This document shows positions 47,866-57,326 of a stretch of 64,000 nt of DNA, piece after piece. How positions within the stretch are numbered: position 1 is the first letter of the stretch; every line of letters begins with the position of its first letter. The notes below the pieces were generated by a model. The model had not been told where the DNA came from and made no database searches. It was given only the letters and a program-made list of their open reading frames with translations. The position numbers and the translations under genes are program-made. The stretch comes from a virus, in IMG/VR virus record IMGVR_UViG_3300025305_003938, positions 16,439-80,438 of that record; one strand, written 5' to 3'.

Positions 47866-49091
47866 TGGGCGAGATAGAGCGTTTTGTAAGACTCTGGCCA
47901 AAAAACACAAACACTGGAGCAGAAAAAAACGCCATCAACACAAGGCAGCACGATGTTGCCAGAGCCGCAAGAAATCTTCTTAGTGAAGCCTCAACGTTAA
48001 ATATCACCAAGGGTGTTGTATTACATGAGGCGCTAGTACTGAAGGTTAAAGAGTATTCTCCACTTCGCGGCTCAGCACTAGATCCCGATATGGGATTTTT
48101 TGAAAATGTGCCACCAAACATAGAACTAAAATGTTTGGTTTTAACCGACCTACAGGCAGAAGCCGTCGAATTACCAAAGAACATTCCAGCTGCAGAGAAT
48201 TCAGCTGATGATTACTTGATCGAAAATTCTTTTCCATCTTTTATCGGCCGAGCTTTCGGAGAGCATGCCGTCGAGGTCGGCGATATTGTCATAGTTCAGG
48301 TAAGGAACCCGAACTCCAAAGACGGATATTACATTAAAAAAACAGGCAACAGATATACACCAGATACTGGAGGCCAACATACTAGCCCAGAAGAAGTACA
48401 CAGGAATTTAACTGCAGGGCCCGGGACCATGGGCAATCTTCTCGGCGCCGCCCCCCCTGTCGGTCGCCCCGATACCGTTTTAGTCTTTGGCGATAGCCAA
48501 ATACAGGGCGCTATCGGCCGAAGCTTAGAAAAACAGCTGCCAGAGCATGGCTGGACTATAGTCGGTGGCGGGCGCCTAGGGAAGACCGGCTCTCGACCCT
48601 CTTTCTGGGTTAAAAACGACGGCCTAAGCGCAGATCTTAGACAGAGACTACAAGCTCGCCCGGCGATAATAGTAATCAATCTTGGGGGCAACGGGCTTAG
48701 TGGCACTGAGAGTCTATTAAGCTTAATTGCCGAATTGTCCCCCTTATCGAAAGTTATTTGGCTTGGCCCCCCTCCTGCAGTAAAACCAACCCAAGAACCT
48801 TCAATCCATCAGCTAGTTTACGCGACACCGTGTCCGGATGAAACAGATGAGCAACGTTGCAATCGCTATTATCTTAAATACGCTGAAAAGAGAGAGGACT
48901 TGTCGATGAAACTCTTCGACAAGATCAGCTCCCGCGAATCCCAGCAGAATGTAATATCAATTAATGCCATCGCTGCATTCGCGCAATTAGGAATGGCTTC
49001 TTCTCCAGATGGTGTACATGTTGTTAATCCATGGGCAACTCGATATATTGAGAAGATAATAGAAATGCACATTGGCCCAGCGCCGGTTTAA
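47865..49091 (+). CDS. Tail-hub protein with C-terminal SGNH esterase
   Basis: 408 residues. The N-terminal ~175 residues (EIERFVRLWPKNTNTGAEKN, LDPDMGFFEN, IGRAFGEHAVEVGDIV) form an OB-like hub domain closely similar to that of the next gene. From ~200, VFGDSQIQGAIG is SGNH block I (GDS), VINLGGNG (~268) is block III and SPDGVHVVNP (~379) holds the catalytic Asp/His. SGNH hydrolases deacylate or deacetylate sugars, so this part could cleave O-acyl groups on capsule, LPS or peptidoglycan during entry. GTG 47862 or ATG 47865 are possible; ATG gives the better parallel with the paralogue. Confidence 0.8.
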   Translation: MGEIERFVRLWPKNTNTGAEKNAINTRQHDVARAARNLLSEASTLNITKGVVLHEALVLKVKEYSPLRGSALDPDMGFFENVPPNIELKCLVLTDLQAEAVELPKNIPAAENSADDYLIENSFPSFIGRAFGEHAVEVGDIVIVQVRNPNSKDGYYIKKTGNRYTPDTGGQHTSPEEVHRNLTAGPGTMGNLLGAAPPVGRPDTVLVFGDSQIQGAIGRSLEKQLPEHGWTIVGGGRLGKTGSRPSFWVKNDGLSADLRQRLQARPAIIVINLGGNGLSGTESLLSLIAELSPLSKVIWLGPPPAVKPTQEPSIHQLVYATPCPDETDEQRCNRYYLKYAEKREDLSMKLFDKISSRESQQNVISINAIAAFAQLGMASSPDGVHVVNPWATRYIEKIIEMHIGPAPV

Positions 49092-49138
49092 TGAATGCAT
49101 AAAATATAAAATATAGCTAATTATTAACAGGACTTATA

Positions 49139-50461
49139 ATGACAAACGAAATTGAAAGATTTTATAGAACTTATAAAAAGAATGTTTCTACCGGGAACAC
49201 TCTGCCTGCTATTGATCAAAGACAGACTCGCGCCACTAGGCACCTTCGGGAATTAATAGAGAAACGATCTTCGCTCGATATAACAGAAGGCATACACGAG
49301 TATGACGCTTGGGTATTGAGAGTCGACCCGTGGTCACCTGACCCTGGAACGTCCCTAGACCCTGATATGGGGTTTTTTGAGAACGACGCAACTAACTTTA
49401 AAATTTACTGCGCGATACTAGACTCCCCAATAACTGATTGTTATGACCTGCCCGCCGCCGCCGAGCTTGGCTCTCCACCCGGTACCCCCGGCGGCATGAA
49501 AATAGAGAGCTTTCCTGAGTTTATCGGCCGAGTTTTTAATGGCACCGAAGGCTGGCCCGAGATCGGAGACGTTGTAAGGGTTACATTCAATGGCCAGGGT
49601 TTCACTCGGGGGTACTACCTAGGAAGAACTGGCGCCAAATACCTTCCGGGTGAAGGCGGTTCAATTTCGCCACCTCCGTCCGGACCTTTTGGTGCCCTTG
49701 GTTCGCAGGCGGGCATGATTGGCGGAGGTTCTTGTGTCGAAGGTACCGGCGCCGCCGGTTCTGTGCGCTTCACTTACAATGAGCTTAAGATCCTGCGTCC
49801 GCCCTTGCAAGAGCTTTTAGAATATATCGCCGCGCACGAATCTAGGGGTAACTATAACGCCGTTAATCGCGGCGTCGGCGGAGACACCAGGGGCGGCTCA
49901 AAACCTTTAATTGGCAAAGAACTGACTGAATTGACAATTGGAGAATTATTAAGTTATATGAAGGGCGGCTCGCGCGCCGCAGAGACTGGTGTCGGCGGAA
50001 AGACTGAAAAGCACCCCAATGGGACAGTCGGTTTCCTAGCAACAGGAAAATATCAAATGATCCCAGTAACGCTTCGAAGTTCAATATCTAGTGCAGGCGT
50101 GAGCGAGGGTGAACTCTATAATGTAGAAACTCAGGAGACTTTAGGTGTTTATTTATTATTAAAGAAACGGCCAAAATTGGGTAAATACCTCCTAGGCATC
50201 AGCAATGATGAGTGCGGCGCCGCCCAATCGGCAGCATTAGAATGGGCATCTCTACCGCTACAGTATGCTCGTTCGAACGGCTGTCAACGAGGCTATAGCG
50301 CATATTGTGTAGGTGGAGCAAATGCAACAGGGAAATTATCCCGCAGCCCCGAGGAAGTGATTTCAGTACTTCGTTCCGCTCGATCCAAAGTATTACAAAA
50401 TTCTAGTTCAAGACAATTAATAGCTAGCAAGGGCTATGAGATACAGGAGGCGGTTGTATAA
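49139..50461 (+). CDS. Tail-hub protein with C-terminal muramidase-like domain
   Basis: 440 residues, paralogous to the preceding gene over its N-terminal ~165 residues (EIERFYRTYKKNVSTGNT; LDPDMGFFENDATNF; FIGRVF...GDVV). A Ser/Pro/Gly linker follows. Residues ~225-400 look like a lysozyme-type domain: LLEYIAAHESRGNYNAVNRG with the catalytic Glu, and GFLATGKYQMIPVTL (~298-312). It resembles T4 gp5, which carries a lysozyme on an OB hub domain. It would cut peptidoglycan locally on DNA injection. A 47-base gap precedes it. Confidence 0.82.
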   Translation: MTNEIERFYRTYKKNVSTGNTLPAIDQRQTRATRHLRELIEKRSSLDITEGIHEYDAWVLRVDPWSPDPGTSLDPDMGFFENDATNFKIYCAILDSPITDCYDLPAAAELGSPPGTPGGMKIESFPEFIGRVFNGTEGWPEIGDVVRVTFNGQGFTRGYYLGRTGAKYLPGEGGSISPPPSGPFGALGSQAGMIGGGSCVEGTGAAGSVRFTYNELKILRPPLQELLEYIAAHESRGNYNAVNRGVGGDTRGGSKPLIGKELTELTIGELLSYMKGGSRAAETGVGGKTEKHPNGTVGFLATGKYQMIPVTLRSSISSAGVSEGELYNVETQETLGVYLLLKKRPKLGKYLLGISNDECGAAQSAALEWASLPLQYARSNGCQRGYSAYCVGGANATGKLSRSPEEVISVLRSARSKVLQNSSSRQLIASKGYEIQEAVV

Positions 50462-50464
50462 ATC

Positions 50465-51445
50465 ATGGGCGAAGAGAGCAAATACACAAAGCCGCGTACA
50501 ATAAAGCCGGCTAAAGACTTATCCGGGCTATCCCCGGGCGCCATAGCTGCAACTGAAGCAATGCGCAACGCCCGACTAGCCCACATGAATTCTGGTATTG
50601 GCGGCGGCCGGCAGACTGAAGCTATCCCTGAATTCAACAATACTCCATCTGAGCACATAATCTCTGCCAGAGATTTAGGACGAAACGCCTCGATAGTATT
50701 AGGTTTCGACCGACAAACTACGAAAACCACCGGCTACGGGGGCCGCGGCCACACTCAAGCAGCTGCAATCGATATTGTCGTCGGCCGCGGCGGAGCGTAC
50801 GCCACTCAAGTAGACGAACTGGGTAAAAAGGTTAAAGCGAATGTAGGCTTCGAAGTTGATTCGGCGAGGATATACATAAGTCAAAAATCAGATATTGATG
50901 ATTATTTTCGTATCAATGAGGGATCCGTAGGTAGCCCAAAGGGCAGATCTGCAATTGCTATGAAAGCCGATAGCGTAAGGTTAGTGGCTAGAAAGGGTAT
51001 TAAACTAGTAACAGGAACGGACACAAGGGATTCAATGGGTTTCAGACAAATGGAATTTCAAGGGATCGATTTGATGGCTGGCAATCCAGAAGATGAGACA
51101 GCCATGCAGCCACTAGTACGAGGCGATAACTTACAAGAAGCCTTAGATTCCCTGTGCGATCAGATAGTTAAACTAAGAGGTATCGTGCACGGATTTATAA
51201 TGTCACAAAGAGAATTCAATGGGCAGATTTTATCGCATACTCACAATTCTCCATTTTTTGGCATTCCGACCGGGCCTTCTTTTGTTTTGATGCCGGGTGG
51301 TGTCAAGACAATCATACAGCAGGTTGCAACCACGGAGAAGGATATGAATTTACACGTTACGACTTTGGAAGCATGGAGAACCATGTACTTGAATCCAGTC
51401 AAAATGGACACCTACATTAACAGCAACTACAACAGGACCAATTAA
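50465..51445 (+). CDS. Baseplate spike/hub-associated protein (326 aa)
   Basis: Structural protein of the hub region. The middle has a repeated beta pattern (SARIYISQKSDIDDYFRINE, AMKADSVRLVARKGIKLVTG) like the beta-helix or spike part of gp5-type hub proteins. The C-terminal half has a helix (LDSLCDQIVKLRGIVHGFIM) and a loop with HTHNSPFFGIP. Gly/Arg-rich GGRGHTQAAAIDIVVGRG near residue 95 may bind metal or another protein. The exact T4 counterpart is uncertain. Confidence 0.65.
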   Translation: MGEESKYTKPRTIKPAKDLSGLSPGAIAATEAMRNARLAHMNSGIGGGRQTEAIPEFNNTPSEHIISARDLGRNASIVLGFDRQTTKTTGYGGRGHTQAAAIDIVVGRGGAYATQVDELGKKVKANVGFEVDSARIYISQKSDIDDYFRINEGSVGSPKGRSAIAMKADSVRLVARKGIKLVTGTDTRDSMGFRQMEFQGIDLMAGNPEDETAMQPLVRGDNLQEALDSLCDQIVKLRGIVHGFIMSQREFNGQILSHTHNSPFFGIPTGPSFVLMPGGVKTIIQQVATTEKDMNLHVTTLEAWRTMYLNPVKMDTYINSNYNRTN

Positions 51446-51454
51446 AAGAAGCTC

Positions 51455-54400
51455 ATGACAAAAAGAATGCCAAACAGTAGATGGAGCCTAAAAGAGCTTA
51501 ATAAACCGTACGAAGAAGACGGTTTGTATAAAATTGTTGTACGTTCTGATAACAGAACAAAAGACGGTATGTTGGTCGATTATGCGTCCACCGAGGTTCT
51601 TTTAAAAGCAATTGAACTCGCATATGATTACTATGGGAAATTAGATATAGGCCCGCGGGCAATATCTCCAATAATAACAACGGAGTCTGCAATTGCGGGA
51701 CAGTTTTCCCCTCGTCTTACTGTACAGGACTTTTTTGTAGACGGCCGCCCCAACTCGGCTGCAAAATTGTTGGTTACTTTCGACAAAGGTGCCATGGACG
51801 CATATCCGGAGATCCAACCCGCTATATTACCGACAGATGTGCAGCGACATATCTCGACCCTTTCTTTAGGGCAGAACATAAAGAAGCTTAAAGGACTTTT
51901 TACTGATTATCACAATACTGCAAAGTTCTTTGATGGGAAGATTAGCCCTCACGTTAATTTTCTAAAAGAACATCAAAGGCTTGAACTGTGGTACGAAGCT
52001 CTAACCGATATGGTAGAGATGAACGGCTATAAAATAAGAGAAGATGAAGATGACACGATCATATTAACGCTAAGCTCTAATTATGAGCTGGTTTATGCAG
52101 AGATGCTGCAGTCCGGAATCGACAGGCCACTGACAAGGGGATTTAAATACTTTAAATCGAAGACTGTTTTAGGAAACCCAAGGACAAACGCCTTAGCGCT
52201 AAATGTAAAAGAGATGATGTCAATCCGTAAGAGGCCCCCTTCTTGGAGCCAGTTCTTACAAGACTATATAATCTCTGGCAAAGAAGACGCAACAATCAAG
52301 ATTATGCACTCTGGGCGCCCCAGGACTGACAAGATGTCAGAAATTCTAGCAGATATAGCTAAGAACGAAAACAAACTATTCCAGTCTGCGAAAGCTTCAG
52401 AAGAAGAGAAAGCCCGAATCCGCGAAGACATTGCCACTGGAAAGATAATGTTTAACGAAGCGGCAAGCGAAAAAGAAGAGAATATTCAACAAAGCTTAAG
52501 CGCCCTAGCTGAGAAGATGAGGAAAGTAAACAGCGCGAAAAAACTGGTTAGCGAGGTCATAATGAAATATGGCATCGACAACTTGATTAGTGCCGGCCTT
52601 GAGTGTTTGATGCTTAGAACTGGGATTGATATTCCAGATCTTCCAGATATTCCCGGTATATCTCCGTTCGAAAAACCAACTCCGCCCAAAGAGTTTAAAC
52701 TTCCAAAATTTCCAACTGAACTACCAACATTCGATCCTACAGTACTCATGGCCCGCGGCATAAAGGAGGCTCTTAAAGGCGCCCTCGATGGAGCGATCAA
52801 AGCCATGATAAGTGCTGTCGCCGATATCATCACCGATCTATGTGCTGACACAAACTACGGAGAGACAGAGCCGATATCTCTTGCCGTAGCTGGAAATTTA
52901 AGCCCCATCGAAACAGGTAAAGGTCCGGGCGCCCTGGACTCCTGCTATCAAAACTATTCCTTGACGACTGGCGAAGGGACCGTGCTCATAGATGCAGTCT
53001 CAGATGTCCTATCTCCAATTGAAGTGTGTGATCTGTTGAATATGAGTCCGTCTTCTAGCGTTCTAGAGACGATAACGGATATTGTTGAGCAACAGAATCT
53101 AAAAATGAATTTCATGACAGATGAGGATATTATCGATTTCTTCGGCTGCTTGGGAGATTTGATTGATCCAAGCTATTGCGATGCAATATATAATCCTCCA
53201 ATTTTGCCATCTGACGTAGATCCATGCTTGTTCGAAGATCAGCTCGTAGATGCATTGAATGACACTGACTTATTTAATGATCTAAACGATCTGCTGGACT
53301 TAATAAATAACAATGAACAAATATTGGATCCGATTGACATATGCGCCACAGGAATAGTTCCACCATTTAGTGGCATGCCCACTCTCGTTCATTCGCTGGG
53401 TTCTGCCCTCGATGCATCCCTCATGCCCGCGCAGACTTCATTCATTAACGATGTTAGTGGCATAAAGAGTTTATATCTCATAGTTGATCCAAAACAGCCA
53501 AATGCAGAATTAATAGAAGAACTTATCGCCGCGGAAGCAATAAAGGAACAAGACGACGAAGACGAACGCGAACGCAGAATGGGACATCTAAACAACTTTT
53601 TAGCAATAGATGCCTTCGCCGGCCAAGAAGATATAGCAAACGTCACTAGGCTTATCGAAGCCGGCAACGCGGCCATAATGGCCAGCGCGCAATACAGCGT
53701 TGTATCTGATTTCAAGAGGAAATTAGAAAGGATTGAAACAGATATTATAACTCCATTTGACGCTTCTGTTTTAAATATAGAAGATTGGACTTTCTCCGTG
53801 AATTCTGGATCAAAGAAGATCCACTATGGCGCCCCCGATATGCTTCTTTTGGAAGACACTATAGACTCAGAGAATTCTCTGCCTGTCAATGCTAGTGCTC
53901 TAGACTTCAGCACACAAGCTTCGCCATCTGTGCTTAAGCAGCGCGACGCTACGTCTAGAGACTTCTCTAATATCATCCACGATGCAATTGCCACCCTCGC
54001 TTCGGCGCCGGCTAATAACGCCGATGTCACGGCTGATTTGTCAAATAAACAATACTTTAACTTAGTTTTGTCAATGTTGAGGTCTGCAGCCCATGGCATA
54101 ACAAAATCTCCCTTGTTTGAGTCGGACAACTTCAGAAAGTTCGCACTGGTCCCAGTTCCGTGTCAAGATGGAACAGAGCTAAACTCCGGAGATCTTCTAG
54201 ATTTGGAGAACATAAAAAACAGCGCTCTACAAGATTTCTTTCAAGGCACTTGTTTAGATGGTGAATTTGAAGTTGGCCCGGTCGAAGATGCAATGCTTTT
54301 TGCAACTACAAACGTGTACATCCAAGTTTATGTTATAGAACAGTTAATAAAGAACCTGTTCTTATTTAATGTTTATGGAACGGCCGAAATCTTATCTGAT

Positions 54401-56878
54401 CCAATGTTGGTCCAACAGATGGTTCGCGATATCAAAAGTGGGTTCTCTATGGAAGCAGAGAGAATATCCCCGGAAGACCCAGAATCTGTTCAACCATCTT
54501 TGCATACCACAATCGAAGAATTGAGCATAATATACGTCAGAAAATTGATTGCTGCTCCAATTGAAGGTCAGATTCCGGATCTAATAAATGAGGGTGAGTT
54601 CATACAAATGGCCCCCGAAAATGTTACTGCAGACTTCGCCTTAGAGTACATTGTACAAAAGAGATTAATCGACGCATCGGAGACTATAGGAACGATATTA
54701 TCATCGGGCGCCGTTGGTAGTTTCGGTGCTCAATACTTAGCTTATGGCATACCAACATGTGATCTGTGGATGCCCGCCACGGAGCCAACAGAGGATCATC
54801 CCACCTTGCGCACCACCTCAGGGGGCCAAAACACTGAAGGATTGACTTACAAATTTTTGAAGCACGATCCGGTTAACTCCATGGATCCAGAGCAGGCCCC
54901 CGACATCTATACAAATATCGGCTTTGACGGTGACATTGCCGACTATATATCGGACAAGGGAGCCCTCGCCAACGAGAGGTATGTTACATTCGATTTCGAC
55001 AGTGCCGCTTTTGACGCTCTAAGTCCATTCGAACAACTCCTAACCGAGACTTTAATTAGCGTGAATATTCCTGCAGAACATATCAAGCAGACTGGGAATA
55101 TAAAAAGATATACTACCTCTTTTGATGAGTTTACGAACCTACTCAGAATGGCGAACTATTTCCACGCAGGGCCCGGCCAAGGTCTAACCGTCAATGATAT
55201 GTTCGAAAATTTACCTCCAATTACTTTAAAGGCCCCGAACGCTAATGGCATTTCTACCAAACAAATTAGATTAACACAAGATAACTACGAACAGCTCAGG
55301 TTTATGTCAAACCTTATCTCTGATCGATATGACGGCGGAGCCCGCGTCGGCGGCCTTCGGGTATTAGATCCCGACGAAATCCAATATCAGGCCTTCGATA
55401 TGGCTGAAGAATTGGGCATACCTGAATCATTCTGGAGTACTCCTCGCATCGACTGGGTGGCGCCAAAACTCATCGACTGGCCATGGTGGGGTTCAGACAA
55501 CCCCGGTCCGGCCCATGACTGGCCTGCCTCATGGAGTAATTATAATTTAGAAAATGGCGAAGGGGACAACGAAGCCCCGCAAAGAATATATCTAACACCA
55601 CCGATTGACAGCGCGTATGAATACCCCAGCGGATGGCCAATCTATCCGAGTAAATTTGTTTATAAATCAGGAGTGAACGATCCAGCCGAAATAGATCCTG
55701 ACGCTTCACAGCCCGCCGGTTTAAACTCATTTTGGCGGTCTGTTGAAGACTTCCCAGATTTCTTAAGGCACATCACGATGTCTCAAATAGAAGATATACT
55801 GACCGCCGGCGGAGCTGCTTCGACTACTAATATACTTACTGTAGGTGAGCCACCGCCTGTGCCATTAGCTTTACTCTCTATCTTTGAGAACATAAAAATT
55901 GGTACAAGGTTGGTGTACTACACGGGATATCGAACTTTCGATGATCTATATAATAGCGGCTATTTCAATCTATACGCAGCTGCAACTCCAGAAGAGCAGG
56001 AAACTAAATGGATCGAAGATAGAATAGGGCTGCCCATCAAAGGCCGCGGCCCAAACTACGTATTCCCAATTGATCTAGGTGTAAAATCTGAAATTGGGAT
56101 CCTGTCAAATCTGACATCCACTGTTTCAAGCCCCGGGTCATTCATTCACACATCTTTTGAGAATTTGAAAAAAGACTTGTACGAGGGCATGACCGCGACA
56201 ACTGCGTACAGAAACTTATTCGTTTTACCCGGACTTGAACGCGAAAATGCGATCTTACCTGCAAAACAAGTGATTGCTTTTCTGGCCCTGCTGGGTCAGG
56301 CCGTCAACAGCGACAAAGCTACTGAAATTAATAAGATTTTTGATGATACGAAACTTAGTTTAAGGTTCGTATTAAGGGCTCTGCTAGCCGGAAATGACTT
56401 CGCATATGAGGATCCGGAAAACAGGACATCTGCACAGGCAGCTCGCGATGCTGTGTTGAACATTACTGGCGCCGGCGCCGCGCCATTCGCACAGATGGGG
56501 GCATCTTTTATTATTAAAATGCTGATTGAGGCTCCGAAAATGATCCTCAAGGGTCTAGCGGAATTGGTAGATCCGCACGTTGTTATAGGAAACATGATAA
56601 AGAATATATCAGGCACCGCGTTGACACAAATACCATCTAGCTTACCGTTCGAAGAATTGTTAGATTTGATACAAGGTCAGATTGACCGACAGGCAGAATC
56701 TGACCTTATACCCCCGCCCCTGGTGCCCCAAGTTAGAAAGACTGGAATAGATCTTGTTGGCAAACTTCCATTGCTATTTTTGATACCGCCGACGCCGCTT
56801 GGGCTAGCATATATTCTATTGAACATGAATCTGGAAGACTTAATACCTCTACCTGATTGCGAAACCGAGGAAGAATAG
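51455..56878 (+). CDS. Very large virion/baseplate protein (1807 aa)
   Basis: One uninterrupted frame of 1807 residues, the longest complete gene in the window. The N-terminal ~330 residues have alpha/beta character (SLKELNKPYEEDGLYKIVVR). Later parts include helical and disordered segments, a Pro-rich stretch (~400) and a region rich in Gly-Ala-Pro (~1360-1380). Repeated hydrophobic helices occur near the C-terminus (FIIKMLIEAPKMILKGLAEL). No enzyme motif was seen. It lies between hub and wedge genes, so a baseplate, tail-tip or ejected internal protein is likely. A tape measure seems less likely because it lacks the long coiled-coil pattern. Confidence 0.68.
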   Translation: MTKRMPNSRWSLKELNKPYEEDGLYKIVVRSDNRTKDGMLVDYASTEVLLKAIELAYDYYGKLDIGPRAISPIITTESAIAGQFSPRLTVQDFFVDGRPNSAAKLLVTFDKGAMDAYPEIQPAILPTDVQRHISTLSLGQNIKKLKGLFTDYHNTAKFFDGKISPHVNFLKEHQRLELWYEALTDMVEMNGYKIREDEDDTIILTLSSNYELVYAEMLQSGIDRPLTRGFKYFKSKTVLGNPRTNALALNVKEMMSIRKRPPSWSQFLQDYIISGKEDATIKIMHSGRPRTDKMSEILADIAKNENKLFQSAKASEEEKARIREDIATGKIMFNEAASEKEENIQQSLSALAEKMRKVNSAKKLVSEVIMKYGIDNLISAGLECLMLRTGIDIPDLPDIPGISPFEKPTPPKEFKLPKFPTELPTFDPTVLMARGIKEALKGALDGAIKAMISAVADIITDLCADTNYGETEPISLAVAGNLSPIETGKGPGALDSCYQNYSLTTGEGTVLIDAVSDVLSPIEVCDLLNMSPSSSVLETITDIVEQQNLKMNFMTDEDIIDFFGCLGDLIDPSYCDAIYNPPILPSDVDPCLFEDQLVDALNDTDLFNDLNDLLDLINNNEQILDPIDICATGIVPPFSGMPTLVHSLGSALDASLMPAQTSFINDVSGIKSLYLIVDPKQPNAELIEELIAAEAIKEQDDEDERERRMGHLNNFLAIDAFAGQEDIANVTRLIEAGNAAIMASAQYSVVSDFKRKLERIETDIITPFDASVLNIEDWTFSVNSGSKKIHYGAPDMLLLEDTIDSENSLPVNASALDFSTQASPSVLKQRDATSRDFSNIIHDAIATLASAPANNADVTADLSNKQYFNLVLSMLRSAAHGITKSPLFESDNFRKFALVPVPCQDGTELNSGDLLDLENIKNSALQDFFQGTCLDGEFEVGPVEDAMLFATTNVYIQVYVIEQLIKNLFLFNVYGTAEILSDPMLVQQMVRDIKSGFSMEAERISPEDPESVQPSLHTTIEELSIIYVRKLIAAPIEGQIPDLINEGEFIQMAPENVTADFALEYIVQKRLIDASETIGTILSSGAVGSFGAQYLAYGIPTCDLWMPATEPTEDHPTLRTTSGGQNTEGLTYKFLKHDPVNSMDPEQAPDIYTNIGFDGDIADYISDKGALANERYVTFDFDSAAFDALSPFEQLLTETLISVNIPAEHIKQTGNIKRYTTSFDEFTNLLRMANYFHAGPGQGLTVNDMFENLPPITLKAPNANGISTKQIRLTQDNYEQLRFMSNLISDRYDGGARVGGLRVLDPDEIQYQAFDMAEELGIPESFWSTPRIDWVAPKLIDWPWWGSDNPGPAHDWPASWSNYNLENGEGDNEAPQRIYLTPPIDSAYEYPSGWPIYPSKFVYKSGVNDPAEIDPDASQPAGLNSFWRSVEDFPDFLRHITMSQIEDILTAGGAASTTNILTVGEPPPVPLALLSIFENIKIGTRLVYYTGYRTFDDLYNSGYFNLYAAATPEEQETKWIEDRIGLPIKGRGPNYVFPIDLGVKSEIGILSNLTSTVSSPGSFIHTSFENLKKDLYEGMTATTAYRNLFVLPGLERENAILPAKQVIAFLALLGQAVNSDKATEINKIFDDTKLSLRFVLRALLAGNDFAYEDPENRTSAQAARDAVLNITGAGAAPFAQMGASFIIKMLIEAPKMILKGLAELVDPHVVIGNMIKNISGTALTQIPSSLPFEELLDLIQGQIDRQAESDLIPPPLVPQVRKTGIDLVGKLPLLFLIPPTPLGLAYILLNMNLEDLIPLPDCETEEE

Positions 56879-56919
56879 GAGAATATTTAAACCTTCAACT
56901 AAATATAACAGATAAAGAT

Positions 56920-57315
56920 ATGAGCGGACTGTCACCAAAATTTCCATTAAGTCTTGACACTGGGGATATTAATTATAAACTTAATAAAACCTACAAGGAG
57001 CTTATTGCGCAAAATTTAAAAAATTTGTTGCTAACATCTCCTGGCGAACGCGTCATGGAACCACGATTTGGCGCCGGCCTCCGGAGGTATTTTTTTGAAC
57101 CAATGCTTCCGGAAACCTTCATGGAAATAAAAGAAAGTATTTTCGAACAAGTGCAGGTGTATATGCCGTTTATAGAAATAATAGAGGTTGGCTTCCATGA
57201 ATCTGACGATATATCGGTGAATCCAAACTTCCTCTCAGTGACTCTCAAATATGCAATAACTCCACTGCAAGAGACGGATGTTATTGTTTTAGAAAACAGC
57301 TTTAGTGAATTTTAG
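56920..57315 (+). CDS. 25: gp25-like baseplate wedge protein
   Basis: 131 residues. The typical start MSGLSPKFPLSLDTGDINYK and the LTSPGERVMEPRFGAGLRRY motif (~residues 40-60) are hallmarks of gp25/GpW-type wedge proteins, which carry a lysozyme-like fold and help sheath assembly. ATG 56920 is chosen; the longer frame from TTG 56857 overlaps the previous gene and lacks the usual start. The next wedge gene follows 11 bases on. Confidence 0.88.
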   Translation: MSGLSPKFPLSLDTGDINYKLNKTYKELIAQNLKNLLLTSPGERVMEPRFGAGLRRYFFEPMLPETFMEIKESIFEQVQVYMPFIEIIEVGFHESDDISVNPNFLSVTLKYAITPLQETDVIVLENSFSEF

Positions 57316-57326
57316 GAATATATTAC

